Assembly (NCBI RefSeq): GCF_001642475.1
Contig: NW_019173987.1
Location: 124,001 to 188,000, forward strand
DNA length: 64,000 bases
DNA from: Fonsecaea monophora
Lineage: Eukaryota; Ascomycota; Eurotiomycetes; Chaetothyriales; Herpotrichiellaceae
Direction of reading: 5' to 3'
Shown here: positions 43,480 through 55,800 of the stretch, piece after piece
How the letters are laid out: the number at the start of each line of letters is the position of its first letter
Numbering within the stretch: position 1 is the stretch's first letter
Program-made: the position numbers and the translations under genes
The notes under the pieces: model-generated
Told to the model about the DNA's origin: nothing
Database searches by the model: none
The model's input: only the letters and a program-made list of their open reading frames with translations

Positions 43480-44081
43480 GAAGGTGAACGGAAGTCCTGG
43501 AGAGAGTCAATGGCATGGCACCTACACCGAGGCGCTCTATGCGAGAGCAACTGATCTCTTCTCGTCTTTACGCATTGTCGATCTGTTCATGGTACGATAT
43601 GAGGCATGGGAGCAAGATGAAATACGAGGATTTTGTATGAGTGTTAACACAGCGCCGAGCACCGGATGTCGAAAGGTTAATGGAGGGTACGGTACGGCTG
43701 GAGCGATAAGAGGCTTTCCCTGGGTTTGCTGGATTGGGATGGCAAACAAGGCTATGGCAATATTGGGGGCAGGCGTTGGCGTCAGGATTGCTTCGCGACT
43801 CTCGTGGATCTCACCAGGTCTGTAATAAGGGAGTAGGAAAAATCATAATCCAGGTTTGAACAAGATTGGACATCCCGGGGATGGTCGGCCATGCTTCACC
43901 GTGTGTGAGATGTGCCGGTGCTGGATTTTTCTTCTTTACATGCTCAGCTGGAGCAGCTTGTCCCGTGTCAACAACAACCTGGGAACCATGCAGGAATAAA
44001 CAAAAGCTTTACCCGGTTGACGCGAAACTGGCCTCGATCTGTCCGGCGATATTCCAATCTCCCAGACGAATGCTGCCCAAC
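43480..44081. other. Intergenic between convergent kinase and F-box genes
   Basis: 602 bp of 3' sequence from both sides. No gene supported. Confidence 0.5.
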
Positions 44082-45342
44082 TCATTTTTCGGCGACCTCT
44101 GAATCGTCCACAAGGAAGATGCCCGAAGAGTTCCTCTGATCTGCATCCGCGCGATCCTCGATTCTGCCCGAGATCTCCTCAAACAATGCCTGGTCTTCTT
44201 CGCTGTCGTAAGTGGTGAACGACTTTGGCATTTCCAGCCTTCGAAGTCGAGGCAGCGCGGCCAACCTGCTGAGGGACCCAAAATCCGTCGGTGCATTTAA
44301 TTCACCTTGGCTGTCGGAGTACCATCTGGGCCGCGGCATGATCCTCAGTATCTCCAAGAGAGAATGTCTAATGGCCACCTCCTCTGTCTCTGCTGGAGGT
44401 TCGCGAAGTGTGTTCCATGCCACGTCGATAGGCACGATCAATTCTTGAAGACCTGGAAAGACCTGCAGGATATCGAATAAGTTAGAATTCCCTCCAGGTG
44501 CTCCGCTCGACTGGGTCAGTTCAAGACGTTGAACATAGTCAGCTTGTTTGCGACAATACAAGAAGACATCAGGTGCAAAGAAACCTGGAAAATCCGGAAA
44601 AGTCAGAGTTCTCAAAGTCCGGGGCCAACTTTCGATCAGCAGATCCCACTCCGCGGAACGAGTACACATCACGTCGCTAGCATAGAGATGCGTCAAATTC
44701 CTTGGCCATCTCAAGTTCTGGATTGAATGAAGGTTCCGGTAGATTCGGAACCCTTTGGGCAGACTCAGAGAAGTCAGGTGTTCAAGTTCAGCGATGGCAT
44801 GCAGAAGATCAACAACTTCTATCGAGTAAGAATCGGCGGACAGATCTAGTTGCCGGAGATGTACACATTTTGACAATGATGCCAATGAGGCGATCCTACC
44901 GGCAACGTCAGAGTTTTTGGGGCGTGTTGAAAGGCATGACACCGACTCACGAGAATGTGACTGCTGGGGAAGCGAAACCCTCCAACGACAATTTGGTTCG
45001 GAAGATGAGACGGGCCGTAAGACTGTTGGAACTGTCGTATGCTAGTCGACTCATATCCAGGTACCTGATCATGTTTTCAAGACCGACACGCGATCTTCGC
45101 GACCGTCGCGCAGCACATATTGTTCGAACGAAGAGGTCGAAGTTGCGGCTAGAAAGCAGAGGCCGAGAGTAAAGCTGATGTACAGAAGCAGCATACCATG
45201 TTTTGGATACCAAACAGCAAGCCCAAAGTAGCCTTTGAGCATCATCGCCGCGACCAGAGGCGACATGCGAAGTTATAAGGCGGACGAGCTCAAGTGGAAG
45301 ATGGACTTGAGCGCCCCGATATGCTGGGTCACCTATTTTCAT
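44082..45342 (-). CDS. F-box-like / leucine-rich protein
   Basis: Two exons (45342-44951, 44895-44082) give 401 aa. Exon 1 has an F-box-like N-terminus: VHLPLELVRLITSHVASG, then LWACCLVSKTWYAASVHQLY, the usual LP-E-L-I helix and the L-VSK-W-- helix. A 55-nt intron (GTGAGT, TAG) then joins ASPAVTFS to IASLASLSKCVHLRQLDLS. Irregular leucine-rich segments follow (LEHLTSLSLPKG; RNLTHLYASDV; PGLQELIVPIDV; LPRLRRLEMPKS). F-box proteins recruit substrates to SCF ubiquitin ligases; no substrate can be named. The C-terminus is acidic and polar. The two halves read as separate frames unless spliced, and the merged length fits this fungal-specific family. Sequence similarity outside the F-box is weak, so the function is inferred. 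Confidence 0.8.
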
Positions 45343-46559
45343 GACTGGTATCGTTCTAGGAGGTTTCGATGAGTAACATGGTTGCCCACTCGTCTTCCTA
45401 TGCCCCAGACAGCACCCTCTTGAGGATTTGGGGGTAGTTTAGGGAGTGGTTGATGTCATTCACAGGGTTGCAGGAAGTGGCAATGAAAATACTTCGTTGT
45501 CGTCCGCATGTAATAAATACATGGTCATGTAGATGTAACCCACTAGCCTTTTCGCCGGTGTTTTTCCGATTTGATGACCATCCCTTGTGTTTTGTGTCCT
45601 TCAACCTGCCACCCTGCTCTTCCTTGATTATCTCTGCAGTGTTTCATCTCTTCGACGAAGGCTACGTGGAGGAAAACCGGCGCCGCGAGGAGGAAGTATG
45701 CTTGTCGCTGATTCCGTCTGTATCCTGAATACGAGGTTAGCCTGGAGTGTGTCCAACAGACGACTGCAGAGCAACTGCCTGGCTTGGGAGGAGCATGTCT
45801 GTCTTGACGAGTTGTTCGTCGTGAGTACCTGCGGCCGTCAGGCAGTTTGTTTCCTTGGATATGTGACGGTATGCTCAACGAAACGAGAAGAGACAAAGAT
45901 GGATTGTGGGATGAGAAGTGAGGCAGGATTGCCAGACAATGACAAGCTGCTGCGTTTGTGTACAGCTTTGCCCTCTTCGGTCTCTCCTTCCTGGTGGCTC
46001 CAGCACCATCATGTCGGATGTCAAAGCGCCATTTTCGACAGAACCTGTGCTGCTTTATTGAGTCTGACCTGAGTTTGAGCCACTTCAGAAAGCGTGTTTG
46101 CTCTTCTTTCATATTCAGTCTTCAATATCTTCGGCTACGCCCTCTCCTCCTAGGCTCTCTCATCCTCATGTCCCTTCAGCACCACTGTATCAATCCTGTT
46201 CTCCTTCCATCTGCGCTGTGTTCACTACAGAGAACGACATTTACCCTCCAGCGCTTTATCTTCTCCTGAGCCTGTTCAGATACCGGTTTTCCCAGGTCAA
46301 GGCCATCCTCTCGCGTTCTCCTTTCTCACCTCTGCTGAGTTTCTCCCATCTGCCCCAGAACCTACCTAAGCCTACATCATCTTGCTTCCCTAGAAGCCCA
46401 CATCCGCAGACGCAGGACTTGTGAGCTGGTTGATTCCACAAGGACCACATCACGATTTCTGCAGCTTTTGAATCCAGGTCAAACACCATGATATCCTTCC
46501 TCAACTACTGCCATACTCACAAGATCTAGACCACCTCCTGTGCCGGACACAACCACGAC
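45343..46559. promoter_or_regulatory. Divergent intergenic region, F-box gene and hypothetical gene
   Basis: 1.2 kb, pyrimidine-rich on the + strand toward the right-hand gene (46070-46430). Frames present are short; no gene supported. Confidence 0.45.
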
Positions 46560-48599
46560 ATGTTAGGTGCCCGAGCCAGAGCTGCAGAGTATCATGCTTT
46601 CAAAGCCGCTTCTGCAAGACAAGCGAGTCGTGAAGCAGAAGAGCACAAGTTGCCTCCGCAGCCTGCCCCCGTTTCTTTGAGCGCCTTCACCAAAAATCCC
46701 CAGCTGAACCGCAACAAGGGTCCAAAAGCATGGAAGCCGCTGATCTTGGAAGATACACCTGAAAACGACATTGACAATTTCGAGGATGATCAAGAGACGA
46801 TTTCGACCCCAACCCATCAGAGAGCAGTCAACCGCAGTAGCTCCATGAGCTATGGTTCTGACAGTGCTCCCGTGCCGAGTAAACCCCTGCCGACATGGTT
46901 CGAAGACAAGAACCAGAACTCGACGATCCCCACGGCACCCAAGGCAATGCTGGGAACATTCTCGCAGACGCCGTCGCCGCTTGTCAACCCGACTCCTCGA
47001 CGTATCCAGCCACATGCCATCGTTCAGCACGCGCAGCAAAGCAGCCATCCCAGTGTAAATAGCTCCCCGAGTAATGTCTCTGGAATTTGTGGGTTCCCAT
47101 ACCCTGGTTTGACATGGTGGTTTGACTCACAGGGTATGCCCGTGTTAGGTCCAGCCGCGATGCCCCCCTTCCATCCCGGTCAATATGAGGGCAATTTGAT
47201 GGTGCCAGACGATATCAGTCCCTCAAAACAGGAGAATAAACTCGCGTCACTGTCTCACGAACACATGGATCCATCTGCGAGTTTGGTCAATCCACATCAT
47301 CACCTCCTACCCTTGACAGGAATTATCGGAAGCTCGATAATGCCGCCAATGTCATTTGTTCCCTATGAAGACGAAGCTGGTCCTGGCAGTCATTGTCACA
47401 CCTGGGCCCTTCCCTCGGGATCAGTCGAACGTCCAGTGATGCAACATGTGAATTCAGACGGCGCTGTCCATATTGATGGAGACATCTCAGAAGCCTCTTC
47501 CTTGTCGATGCTGAATGCTATCAGACGTTTCTCATACCCTAATACTTTCAACGAGCCGCCATCGACACAGGGATCGGTAACAGACCAGGCAACGCGTCGG
47601 CTTACCCAGCATGCAATCCACCCAGTCCTTGTCCTACCCGATGACGAACCATACGACCGCAAGAACAAGATGCAGAGTTTTGTCGCAGCACAACAGGCAT
47701 TGGCAAAGACGGGGAAAACAGTCCTTCACAATCCCGATCTACATCGAGTTAAGGCGAGTGAGTCTACTTCGCCAGCGCGCTCCACCAGCGACACCACAAC
47801 AGCAGAAGGGACTTACCACTTCCGAACGTATAGCCCAGGATCCGTTATCGTTCGGAAATCTCCTCCTGGGTTTGACCCCTGGTTGACCTTTCAAACCATT
47901 GCACAAAGCACCACCGAAGCCGCCTCTCCCTTTGAAGGCTCGACCCTGCGAGAGATCTTTGAGGTCGGAAAGGAAGAGTGGTTCGAACTCAAACCAGTCA
48001 GCAAGGACCAGCGCATGAAGATGAGCCGAGTCATGAAGATATGTGCCAGAGCACAGAGTCCCGATGCACCCCAAGGCTTTCTACATGTATCGCAGACGGA
48101 GAGGAAGGAGAATCTTCGAAATTGGATACGAATCGCCACCAGAGATAACAAGCCAGTTACGCGTGCTCAGAAGTTGTTTGAGCAGGTTGCCCAAGAATGT
48201 CATGCTAGCCATGTGTCCATCGACCGAGGTGGCGGAAAAGGAGCCTTGAGCGACAAAATGTCCGATGTGGAAATCGAGAGGGCAGCAATTCGCTCGGTTG
48301 GAGACATCATCGCCAACTTGATGGAGTCTGCAGAATCATCGGAGCTGGGAGTGGACTCTAACGCCGTGGTGTGCAAGTACAAGCCAGCACCAGAGTATGC
48401 AATTGAGAGAGGCCGGCTTCTGATGGGCAACATTGGGAGCACAAGCTTCTTTGAAGAGAATACGGATGGTTTCTATAGCGCCCCGAGCAGGATTGCCCGC
48501 GACCCTCGGTTTCGACCGGCCGGAAAAGAAGCTATCAAGGCGAAGTCAGAAGAGGAATGGAAACTCCGACACGACATGTATGGGAGAAGAAGGATGTAG
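46560..48599 (+). CDS. Uncharacterised fungal protein, largely disordered
   Basis: 679-aa intronless frame with an ATG start and a long coding run. I recognise no named domain. The N-terminus is a charged helix-like stretch (RARAAEYHAFKAASARQASR). The middle is Pro/Ser/Gln-rich with GFPYPGLTWWFDSQGMPVLG standing out as a Gly/Trp aromatic island. The C-terminal third looks folded: SPFEGSTLREIFEVGKEEW, MKMSRVMKICARAQS, then ENLRNWIRIATRDNKPVTRA and a helical end (EIERAAIRSVGDIIANLMES), finishing with KSEEEWKLRHDMYGRRRM. The reading frame has no stop in 680 codons and the composition looks protein-like, so I take it as real. Possible roles such as RNA-binding or P-body scaffold would be guesses. 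Confidence 0.8.
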   Translation: MLGARARAAEYHAFKAASARQASREAEEHKLPPQPAPVSLSAFTKNPQLNRNKGPKAWKPLILEDTPENDIDNFEDDQETISTPTHQRAVNRSSSMSYGSDSAPVPSKPLPTWFEDKNQNSTIPTAPKAMLGTFSQTPSPLVNPTPRRIQPHAIVQHAQQSSHPSVNSSPSNVSGICGFPYPGLTWWFDSQGMPVLGPAAMPPFHPGQYEGNLMVPDDISPSKQENKLASLSHEHMDPSASLVNPHHHLLPLTGIIGSSIMPPMSFVPYEDEAGPGSHCHTWALPSGSVERPVMQHVNSDGAVHIDGDISEASSLSMLNAIRRFSYPNTFNEPPSTQGSVTDQATRRLTQHAIHPVLVLPDDEPYDRKNKMQSFVAAQQALAKTGKTVLHNPDLHRVKASESTSPARSTSDTTTAEGTYHFRTYSPGSVIVRKSPPGFDPWLTFQTIAQSTTEAASPFEGSTLREIFEVGKEEWFELKPVSKDQRMKMSRVMKICARAQSPDAPQGFLHVSQTERKENLRNWIRIATRDNKPVTRAQKLFEQVAQECHASHVSIDRGGGKGALSDKMSDVEIERAAIRSVGDIIANLMESAESSELGVDSNAVVCKYKPAPEYAIERGRLLMGNIGSTSFFEENTDGFYSAPSRIARDPRFRPAGKEAIKAKSEEEWKLRHDMYGRRRM

Positions 48600-49077
48600 A
48601 CACTGAAGAGGAGGTTTTTTGAGGTTGTGGACGAAGTGGTCAAAGTGGCTGAATATCGAGTAGGGGATGAGATGGATTCAACAGAATTGAAGTCTGATAC
48701 ATGTACTCCGGATCCATAGAATAGAGCTCTTCGAGCTGTACTCGGTATCTACCTTCAGAGAGAGAGAGAGAGAAACAGGCAAGCATGACAAGAAGTATTT
48801 CGGGATGGCGAGATGAGCCGGTGGCGCGATAATTACATAATCCATCCGTGTCCATCCACACGGAGCCAAGTCTATGACAAGCGCATCTGTGATGCCTGCA
48901 TCGGATTTAGGAAAAGCCCAGGCAAGCCAGGCAAATGTGCTCGCGTCAACCATTGCCCACGTTTCCCTCACCAGACCTTCTGTCTCGCCGTCTGGGTTAC
49001 CATCCCGTCGGTTCCTCTTCTCCTATAACTTCCTGCCCCTTTGCTGGCAATATCTCCCTCTAGAGTGTACGCCAGTA
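48600..49077. promoter_or_regulatory. Short gap upstream of the m-AAA protease gene
   Basis: 478 bp with an AG microsatellite at 48759-48775. The downstream frame stays open back to an ATG at 48874; I treat that as leader (see findings). Confidence 0.45.
48759..48775. repeat. (AG)n microsatellite
   Basis: Short AG run in the 3' region of the hypothetical gene. Confidence 0.75.
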
Positions 49078-51870
49078 ATGGCGGCAAGTTTCCTGCGGCC
49101 GCAGTTGATGCGCTCGTCCAAAGCTGCCTTCGAGTGCGCATTTTGTGCCCATCGCCGCTCCACCCAATTCGCCAGACTACGATGTCCTCGCTCATTACGT
49201 CCGCCTCTGTCGAGATTGTACGCAACCGTGTCCCCCGGTGATCCAAAGCCACCTCCAGAAGATCCAGAAAAGCAGAAGAAGAAGCAGCCTGAGAATGCTG
49301 AAAAAGCCGAGAAGCCGGCAAATGGGTTTGGAAAAGAGGATGCAAATGGCGATGCTGCGTCAAAGGAGGCCAGCACACAAGAGTTTTCTCCCCTCACGCC
49401 CGAAGAGATCAAACAGATTGACGATGTCGCGAAAGTGATCAAGACGGGTCTCCCCAAGGCACAAGCTGACGCTGTGGACGAAGCTGCCGAGCTCATGAAA
49501 AAAGGCGGAATTCCTAAAGAGCTTCGCGAAGTCCTGGAAGCGCGGCGAAAGGACCCCAGCAAGCGGATCGACCTTGGGACCACGGTGCGTCTTGTGGGAC
49601 TCTTTACCAAGATGTCACGCATGACCCCAGAAGAGGTTCGACAAAAGTACGGCAAGAACGAGACATCGGATGAAACACCTCTATTCGAGCAGTCAAACAA
49701 GAGCGAGGAGCATAATAAACAACGCAAAGAAAAGCAAAAGCAGCAGCAACAACAACAGGGTGGACCTAGAGTGTACGAGTTCAAACTGGACGCCAGCACA
49801 ATGATAATGACTGCCTTTATTACCTACTACTTGTACCGTAGCCTGTACCCTGGCGAGACAAGTCGAGAAATCACATGGCAGGAATTCAGGACGACATTCT
49901 TCGACAAAGGCCTTGTCAACAAGCTCACCGTCATTAACCGAAACCGGGTCCGAGTCGAACTGCATCGTTCCGCTGTGGCCCAGAGATACCCAGAATCACC
50001 CGCTTCTCAACCGAACTTCTACTACTACTTTTCGATCGGTTCAGTGGAGGCCTTTGAGAGACATTTGGACGAGGCACAACAAGAATTGGGCATCCCCACG
50101 AATGAGAGAATCCCTGTGGCCTATTCCGACGAAGTTCCGTTGAGCGCCGCCATCTTCTCCTTCGGCCCGACACTTCTATTCGTGGGCGCTCTGTTCTGGC
50201 TGTCGCGAAGGGCTGCATCTGGTGCAGGTGGCCAGAGTGGAATCTTTGGCATTGGCAAGTCAAGGGCCAAACGGTTCAACCATGAGACTGATATTAAAAC
50301 CAAATTCACTGACGTTGCTGGCATGGACGAGGCCAAGCTGGAAATCATGGAATTCGTCTCCTTCTTGAAAGATCCTTCGAAATACCAGAGATTGGGAGCA
50401 AAGATCCCTCGAGGGGCCATTTTGTCTGGCCCTCCAGGTACTGGTAAGACGCTGTTGGCTAAGGCGACTGCTGGTGAATCTGGGGTACCGTTCTTCTCTG
50501 TCTCAGGCTCCGAATTCGTCGAAATGTTTGTTGGTGTCGGCCCATCTCGAGTACGGGACCTGTTTGCCAACGCCCGAAAGAGTGCGCCGTGCATCATCTT
50601 CATTGACGAAATCGACGCCATCGGCAAATCAAGAGCAAAGCAGAACTTTGGTGGTGGCAACGATGAGCGGGAGTCGACCCTCAATCAGATTTTGACCGAG
50701 ATGGACGGCTTCAACACTTCCGAACAAGTTGTCGTTCTTGCTGGTACGAATCGACCCGATGTTCTCGACAAGGCTTTGATGCGTCCGGGTCGTTTTGATC
50801 GACACATTGTAATCGACAGACCAACCATGGACGGTCGCAGGCAAATATTCAAGGTCCATCTCCGGAAGATCGTTACACACGTTGACATGGAATACCTTAC
50901 CGGTCGTCTGGCGGCTTTGACACCGGGATTCTCAGGCGCAGATATTGCCAACTGTGTCAATGAGGCTGCCCTCATCGCTGCTCGCTCGAATGCTGCATCG
51001 GTCGAAATGCTTCATTTCGAACAGGCCATCGAACGTGTCGTTGGCGGTCTCGAGAAGAAGTCGTTGGTTTTGACGCCAGAAGAGAAGAAAACCGTCGCGT
51101 ACCACGAGGCTGGCCATGCCATTTGTGGCTGGTACTTCAAGTATGCCGATCCCCTTCTGAAAGTGTCCATCATTCCTAGAGGCCAAGGGGCTCTGGGATA
51201 CGCCCAATACCTGCCGGCTGGAGGTGGAGACGTCTATCTTCTGAACGTCAAGCAGTTGATGGATCGCATGGCCATGACCTTGGGCGGTCGCGTCAGCGAG
51301 GAAATCTGGTTTGACACGGTCACCAGTGGCGCATCCGATGATTTCAACAAGGTCACACGGATGGCGACGGCCATGGTCACGGAATGGGGCATGTCTCCTA
51401 AGATCGGATACTTGCACTATCGCGACGACGAGCAACGACTCCACAAACCATTCTCGGAAGAAACGGCTCGGAATATTGATACTGAAGTCCGGCGGATTGT
51501 GGATGAGGCATACAAGCAATGCAAAGATCTCCTGCTTGAGAAGAAGGATCAGTTGCAGGCGGTGGCAGAGGAGCTGTTGAAGAAAGAAATGCTTGTTCGG
51601 GATGACTTGGTGCGGATACTGGGACCCAGACCGTTTGAGGATCCGGGCGACTTTTCGAAATACTTCAACAATGAGCACGGACAGAAGAGCGCACCGTAAG
51701 TCATGGCCTTCCATTTATTGTTGGACATGTTGTCTACCCCGGTGTCTACTGGAGATGATACTGATTTGTTTCGTGTTTTTATCAGCCCACCACCTCCTAC
51801 GGAGCAAGCAGGTCCTTCAGGGGACATTCCAGAACAACCAGCACCCGCATTCAAGTCCCTCTCCAGATGA
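49078..51870 (+). CDS. Mitochondrial m-AAA protease (Afg3/Yta12 family)
   Basis: Inner-membrane hexameric quality-control protease. Two exons (49078-51695, 51786-51870) give 900 aa. The N-terminus MAASFLRPQLMRSSKAAF is rich in Arg/Ser/Ala, a mitochondrial presequence. A Lys/Gln-rich charged linker follows (KQQQQQQGG). The first membrane span is near residues 242-260 (MIMTAFITYYLYRSLY), the FtsH-extracellular domain is between, and the second span is near 357 (AAIFSFGPTLLFVGALFWL). Walker A GPPGTGKT starts at 451, Walker B is IIFIDEIDAIG, the second region of homology is MRPGRFDRHI, and zinc-protease HEAGH is at 676-680. Splicing (GTAAGT to CAG) adds a Pro-rich tail ending FKSLSR. An in-frame ATG at 48874 would add 68 unrelated residues. 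Converges on GCN1. Confidence 0.96.
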
Positions 51871-52829
51871 CCGACATCTCTCTGAGGATGCCAGTCCAGT
51901 CTTTCCCTTTATTGATGGTCGAAGACTGCGAACAACGCCACGATTCGAGGAGGTTTCCATTCGAGGTTTCTCGAGCGTCGTTCGTCTCCCCGTCCACCAG
52001 TTAAGCCAGCATCGAGGACAAGCACGAGAATCTCTCACGACGCCAATCTCCACCATGAATCCCAATCCCTACATCACATTATCTTCAGCCATGAGAAGCC
52101 CCAAGTCATTTTGGCCATGGCCCAGCTGACTAACTAGCACTTGTCGCCATACTTAGATATGCATATTAGAGGGAAAGGGATGAAGACGTGATTCTATCCC
52201 ATGTACATATAGGTTAAAAAAAGGGTGGGGGGTTTGTTTGGGAGGCTCTTTTTGTTTTGATCGCAGCTGGCCAGGCCCTCTCTCCCTCTCTTCACAGACA
52301 GACCGACAGCTCTTTCTGCTCACGATAGGGCGGTAGAGGTGTTCATCGAGCGGTAGAGCGACACCCAAAATCCCCACACATACTCCTCTTTGTTCTTCCT
52401 ATCTGTGGCGATCCTTTTTCTTTTCCTTGGCTTTTGTATCGGCTCTGATATCTCGGGCGTAGGGTGCAGTACGTACGACATAGTAGATCCAGTAGTGTGT
52501 GTGTGTCTCTCTCTGTCCGTCTATCGTCTATCCATTTCTGAGAGTATGCGTCCCTGTGAGTGAGTGTCAGTGTGAGTGTGAGTGTGGAAAAGAGGGGAGA
52601 AGGGAGACAGGGAAAGAAACAAGAAAAGAAACAGAAACAGAAACAGAACGAGCTCTTTTCTTAATAAGAAGGGCAACAACAAGATCAAATTCATTGAGAA
52701 CATGCTGAATTAATTTCTTCTTCTTCTTCTTCTTCTTCTTCTTCTCCTTCTGTGTATCTTCATCCATCCAACTCCCTTGTCCTCTCCAAGGAGTTTCTGC
52801 TGCTGTCAGGTGCTCAATTCCTATCTATT
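51871..52829. other. Intergenic between convergent m-AAA and GCN1 genes
   Basis: 959 bp with several simple repeats (GTGAGT, GAAACA and TTC runs at 52500-52745), and no supported gene. Confidence 0.55.
52555..52745. repeat. Cluster of simple repeats: GTGAGT, GAAACA, (TTC)n
   Basis: GTGAGT-type units at about 52555-52586, GAAACA units near 52627-52647, and about ten TTC units at 52715-52745, ending about 85 bp beyond the GCN1 stop. They create runs of Lys, Leu-Phe or Ser in false frames. Confidence 0.8.
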
Positions 52830-55800
52830 TTATTCCTCGCCAAAACCCGCTTCGCCCAAATCCACGCGTCCGACGCTCCAAACCTCGCGCTCGTCTTCCT
52901 CTTCGTCCGAACTGAGGCCTAACCCGCCCTTGACGCCGCCTTCGGCCTCCCTCCTCTCGCGCGCCTGGCTTCCCAGCCGGAGGGCCACGCGTTTGAAGTA
53001 ATCTCCCATGGCCCTGGTGGGGCCCACTCCCAGGGCCTTGCCGCCGTCGTCCGAGGCCATGTACTGGTCGAAGATGGCGGCTTCCTCGTCCACCACGTTG
53101 AAGAGTTCCAGGAATGCGGCTTCGGCGGCCAACTTGACCGGGATGACCACGTCTCTGACCGACGCAAACACCGGGGGAACCAGGATCGCCAGCAGTTGGT
53201 GATCCTCGCGCAGGCTGTTGCCGTGGTGCCGGAAGACCGTGCGGATGACCACCAGTGAAAGGCGGCGCGAGTCAATGTCACCTCCTGGTGGGATTATCGA
53301 GGCGAGCGCTTCCAACAAGGGTCTGCACGTTTCTTCGATCTGGGCGTCGGATGATATTTCGTGCACTGAGAGGAGATATTTCCCCACAGCGAGAACGGCG
53401 TTTTGCTGCACAAACGTGCCACTCTTCCCAGCGAGCCCGTTGACAAGGACGTTCCTTGTATCTTCTGCATAAGCCGGATTTCCAGTCAATGCCGCTGCAC
53501 TTTCCAGGAGAACGGCATTCAGCGCAAGGATCGATGCATTCGTCGATGGTTGCACAAGGACGCGAGTTTTGATCAGAATCGCTGCTTTCTCCGCAGGAAG
53601 AACTTTGATCATGGCCCCCAGGAGACGAGCATTGGTCATCATCATATTATCGTCCTGGATGTCATGTTGGCTGTCCATCAGTCCCAGGATGGATTCGCGA
53701 GACCCATCCGACATGTTCGATCCGACCTTGCTGACGACCTCCTGGAGTGCTTTTAACATGGCATTGCGAACTCCAGCGTCCGGGGTCTTTGCACCAGTGA
53801 CGAGTTCGGCGATCAAGGGGTCGACGCGTGGTGTTAACGTGATCAGCGTACTGAGTGCCTTTGTTGCTCGTGTCCGAAGAACATCGCTTGTTGGGTCGGC
53901 GATCGATTTTGTGAATGTTCTCTGCAACTGAGGCAGGAATGGACGCAAGAAAGTGGGGATTTTCTCGAGAAGCAGGATGAGAGTCGATAGAATGGCGCAT
54001 TTGACATCCATTGATCTCTCCCCGACAACACGGATGAGTGGACCTGTGATTTGCGTAACAAAAGGTTTCAATCCGTCAGGGTTGGACCGTTCAATGATGT
54101 CCGATATGCCCATGGCAGCCTGGACCCGTTGCTCGGTTGTACCATTCATCAACCCTTGCAAGAAGATTTGGAGGACAGGAAGGATACCCTTGGGCAGCGC
54201 GAAACCAGGTAGAACAGATCCCGCAGTGCCAGCCTGCTGGAGGACTTGACGAGTGGAGGCGACCAGTGCCTCCATTTCTTCCTTGCGCAAATGAGATTGC
54301 AGCTGATTCAGCGCCGACCAAGCGGCCTTGACGACCTCTTGGTCTCTGTCGCCGAAGGAGATCAGGAGGGCACGGATGAGATCTTGATTGTAGCGCGAAT
54401 AGTCGACCACAGGATTGGCGAAGAAGGTCGCCAGGTGAGTTGCAGCGAGTGCACGTCTTCTGTGATCGTCATGCTTGATCATAGTCAACATGACGCTCAT
54501 GGCGGTATTGAGGCCATCGAATTCATCGATAGAAGACAAGGTCGCGTCGAAGGCCTCGTTCAGTTCCCCCACGAGTTCCTCATCTTTGCACATAACCAGG
54601 TTGTCTGCAAGACTGTTCAGGATTGTAGGCAGCCTGCGAGTCATGCTCGCACCTCCGACTTTAGCCAACGACGCCAGAGCTCGAGCATTGAACGCCGAGA
54701 TGGGGTTAGTGAGGAGCGTCGGGATCAAATTGGGCAGGATGACATTGGCTCTCGTGGCTTCGGTCAGCAACGTGAGCAAGGCGGACAGTGCATGTTCAGC
54801 CTCCGTGTCACTTCGCAACAGGTTCAGGAGATGCGGCAACACCTGATCCACCGCTCGTTTGCCAAACGTCTGTTGGAGCGAGTCGAACGATTCTGCGGCC
54901 GCCTCGCGCACTTCAGGGTCGGAATCTGTCAGTGCCAACCGGACAATGGAGATCAACTTCTTTTCGTGCTCCTCCAAGGACTCGGGCGTAGCGGCGTTGA
55001 CAATCTCTCGCAGAGCAATACAGATGCCTTGTCGTTTGTCTGGGTCGGTGGCAGTCTGAAGGCCTTCCTCAAGCGAGGGAAGCAATGAAGCAAAGATACC
55101 TTCCCCAGCCTTTCGAATCACTTCTCCCAGAGCGTTGGCGGCAATAAACTTGTGCTCCATGTTGGATGAGGCAAGTCGAGCAATAATCATCTGGGAAAGC
55201 GTAGGCACAAGCTCGCGGAGTGTTCTCGGTGTTGCAACAAGTGCTTTCCACACAGCAATGGCCGCAGCTCGAACCTGGGCAGAAGAGTCGCAGCGGCAAA
55301 TGTAGAGAGACGATAGGACCCGATTGCGTCTTTCTTCTCCCAAGACTTCAAGCAAAGATTGTCCTGCTTGTGTGGCGGCTTCGCCTTCCTCTTCAGCTTC
55401 TGTTTGGGCACTGATTCCAGTAAGATTGAAGAGGAGATCTCCAACCAGCTCGACTGAACTGAGACGGATCCGATAGCTGTCGTCGGCCAGCCCACGCTGC
55501 AGCTCTGGCAATAAGAGATCTATGGCTTTGGTAGCGAAGTTCTTTACAAGCAACCTGCCCGCCCTAAGAGCAGTTTCACGAATCGCTTCAACATCGTCGG
55601 CCAACCCACTAAGGATAGACGGGATGATCTGAGCAAGATAATTCGCAAAGCTGTTGCCGAAACATGCCGGCAAGAAGATGAACAAAGTCATGAATCCCTC
55701 TCGTACAGTGGGGCGTGTGCTGGCGACGTTCTGTAGGATAGATGGCAAAGTCTCTTCAAGACGAGCAGTGCCCAAGCCGGCAAGGACTTCGCTGAGAGCT

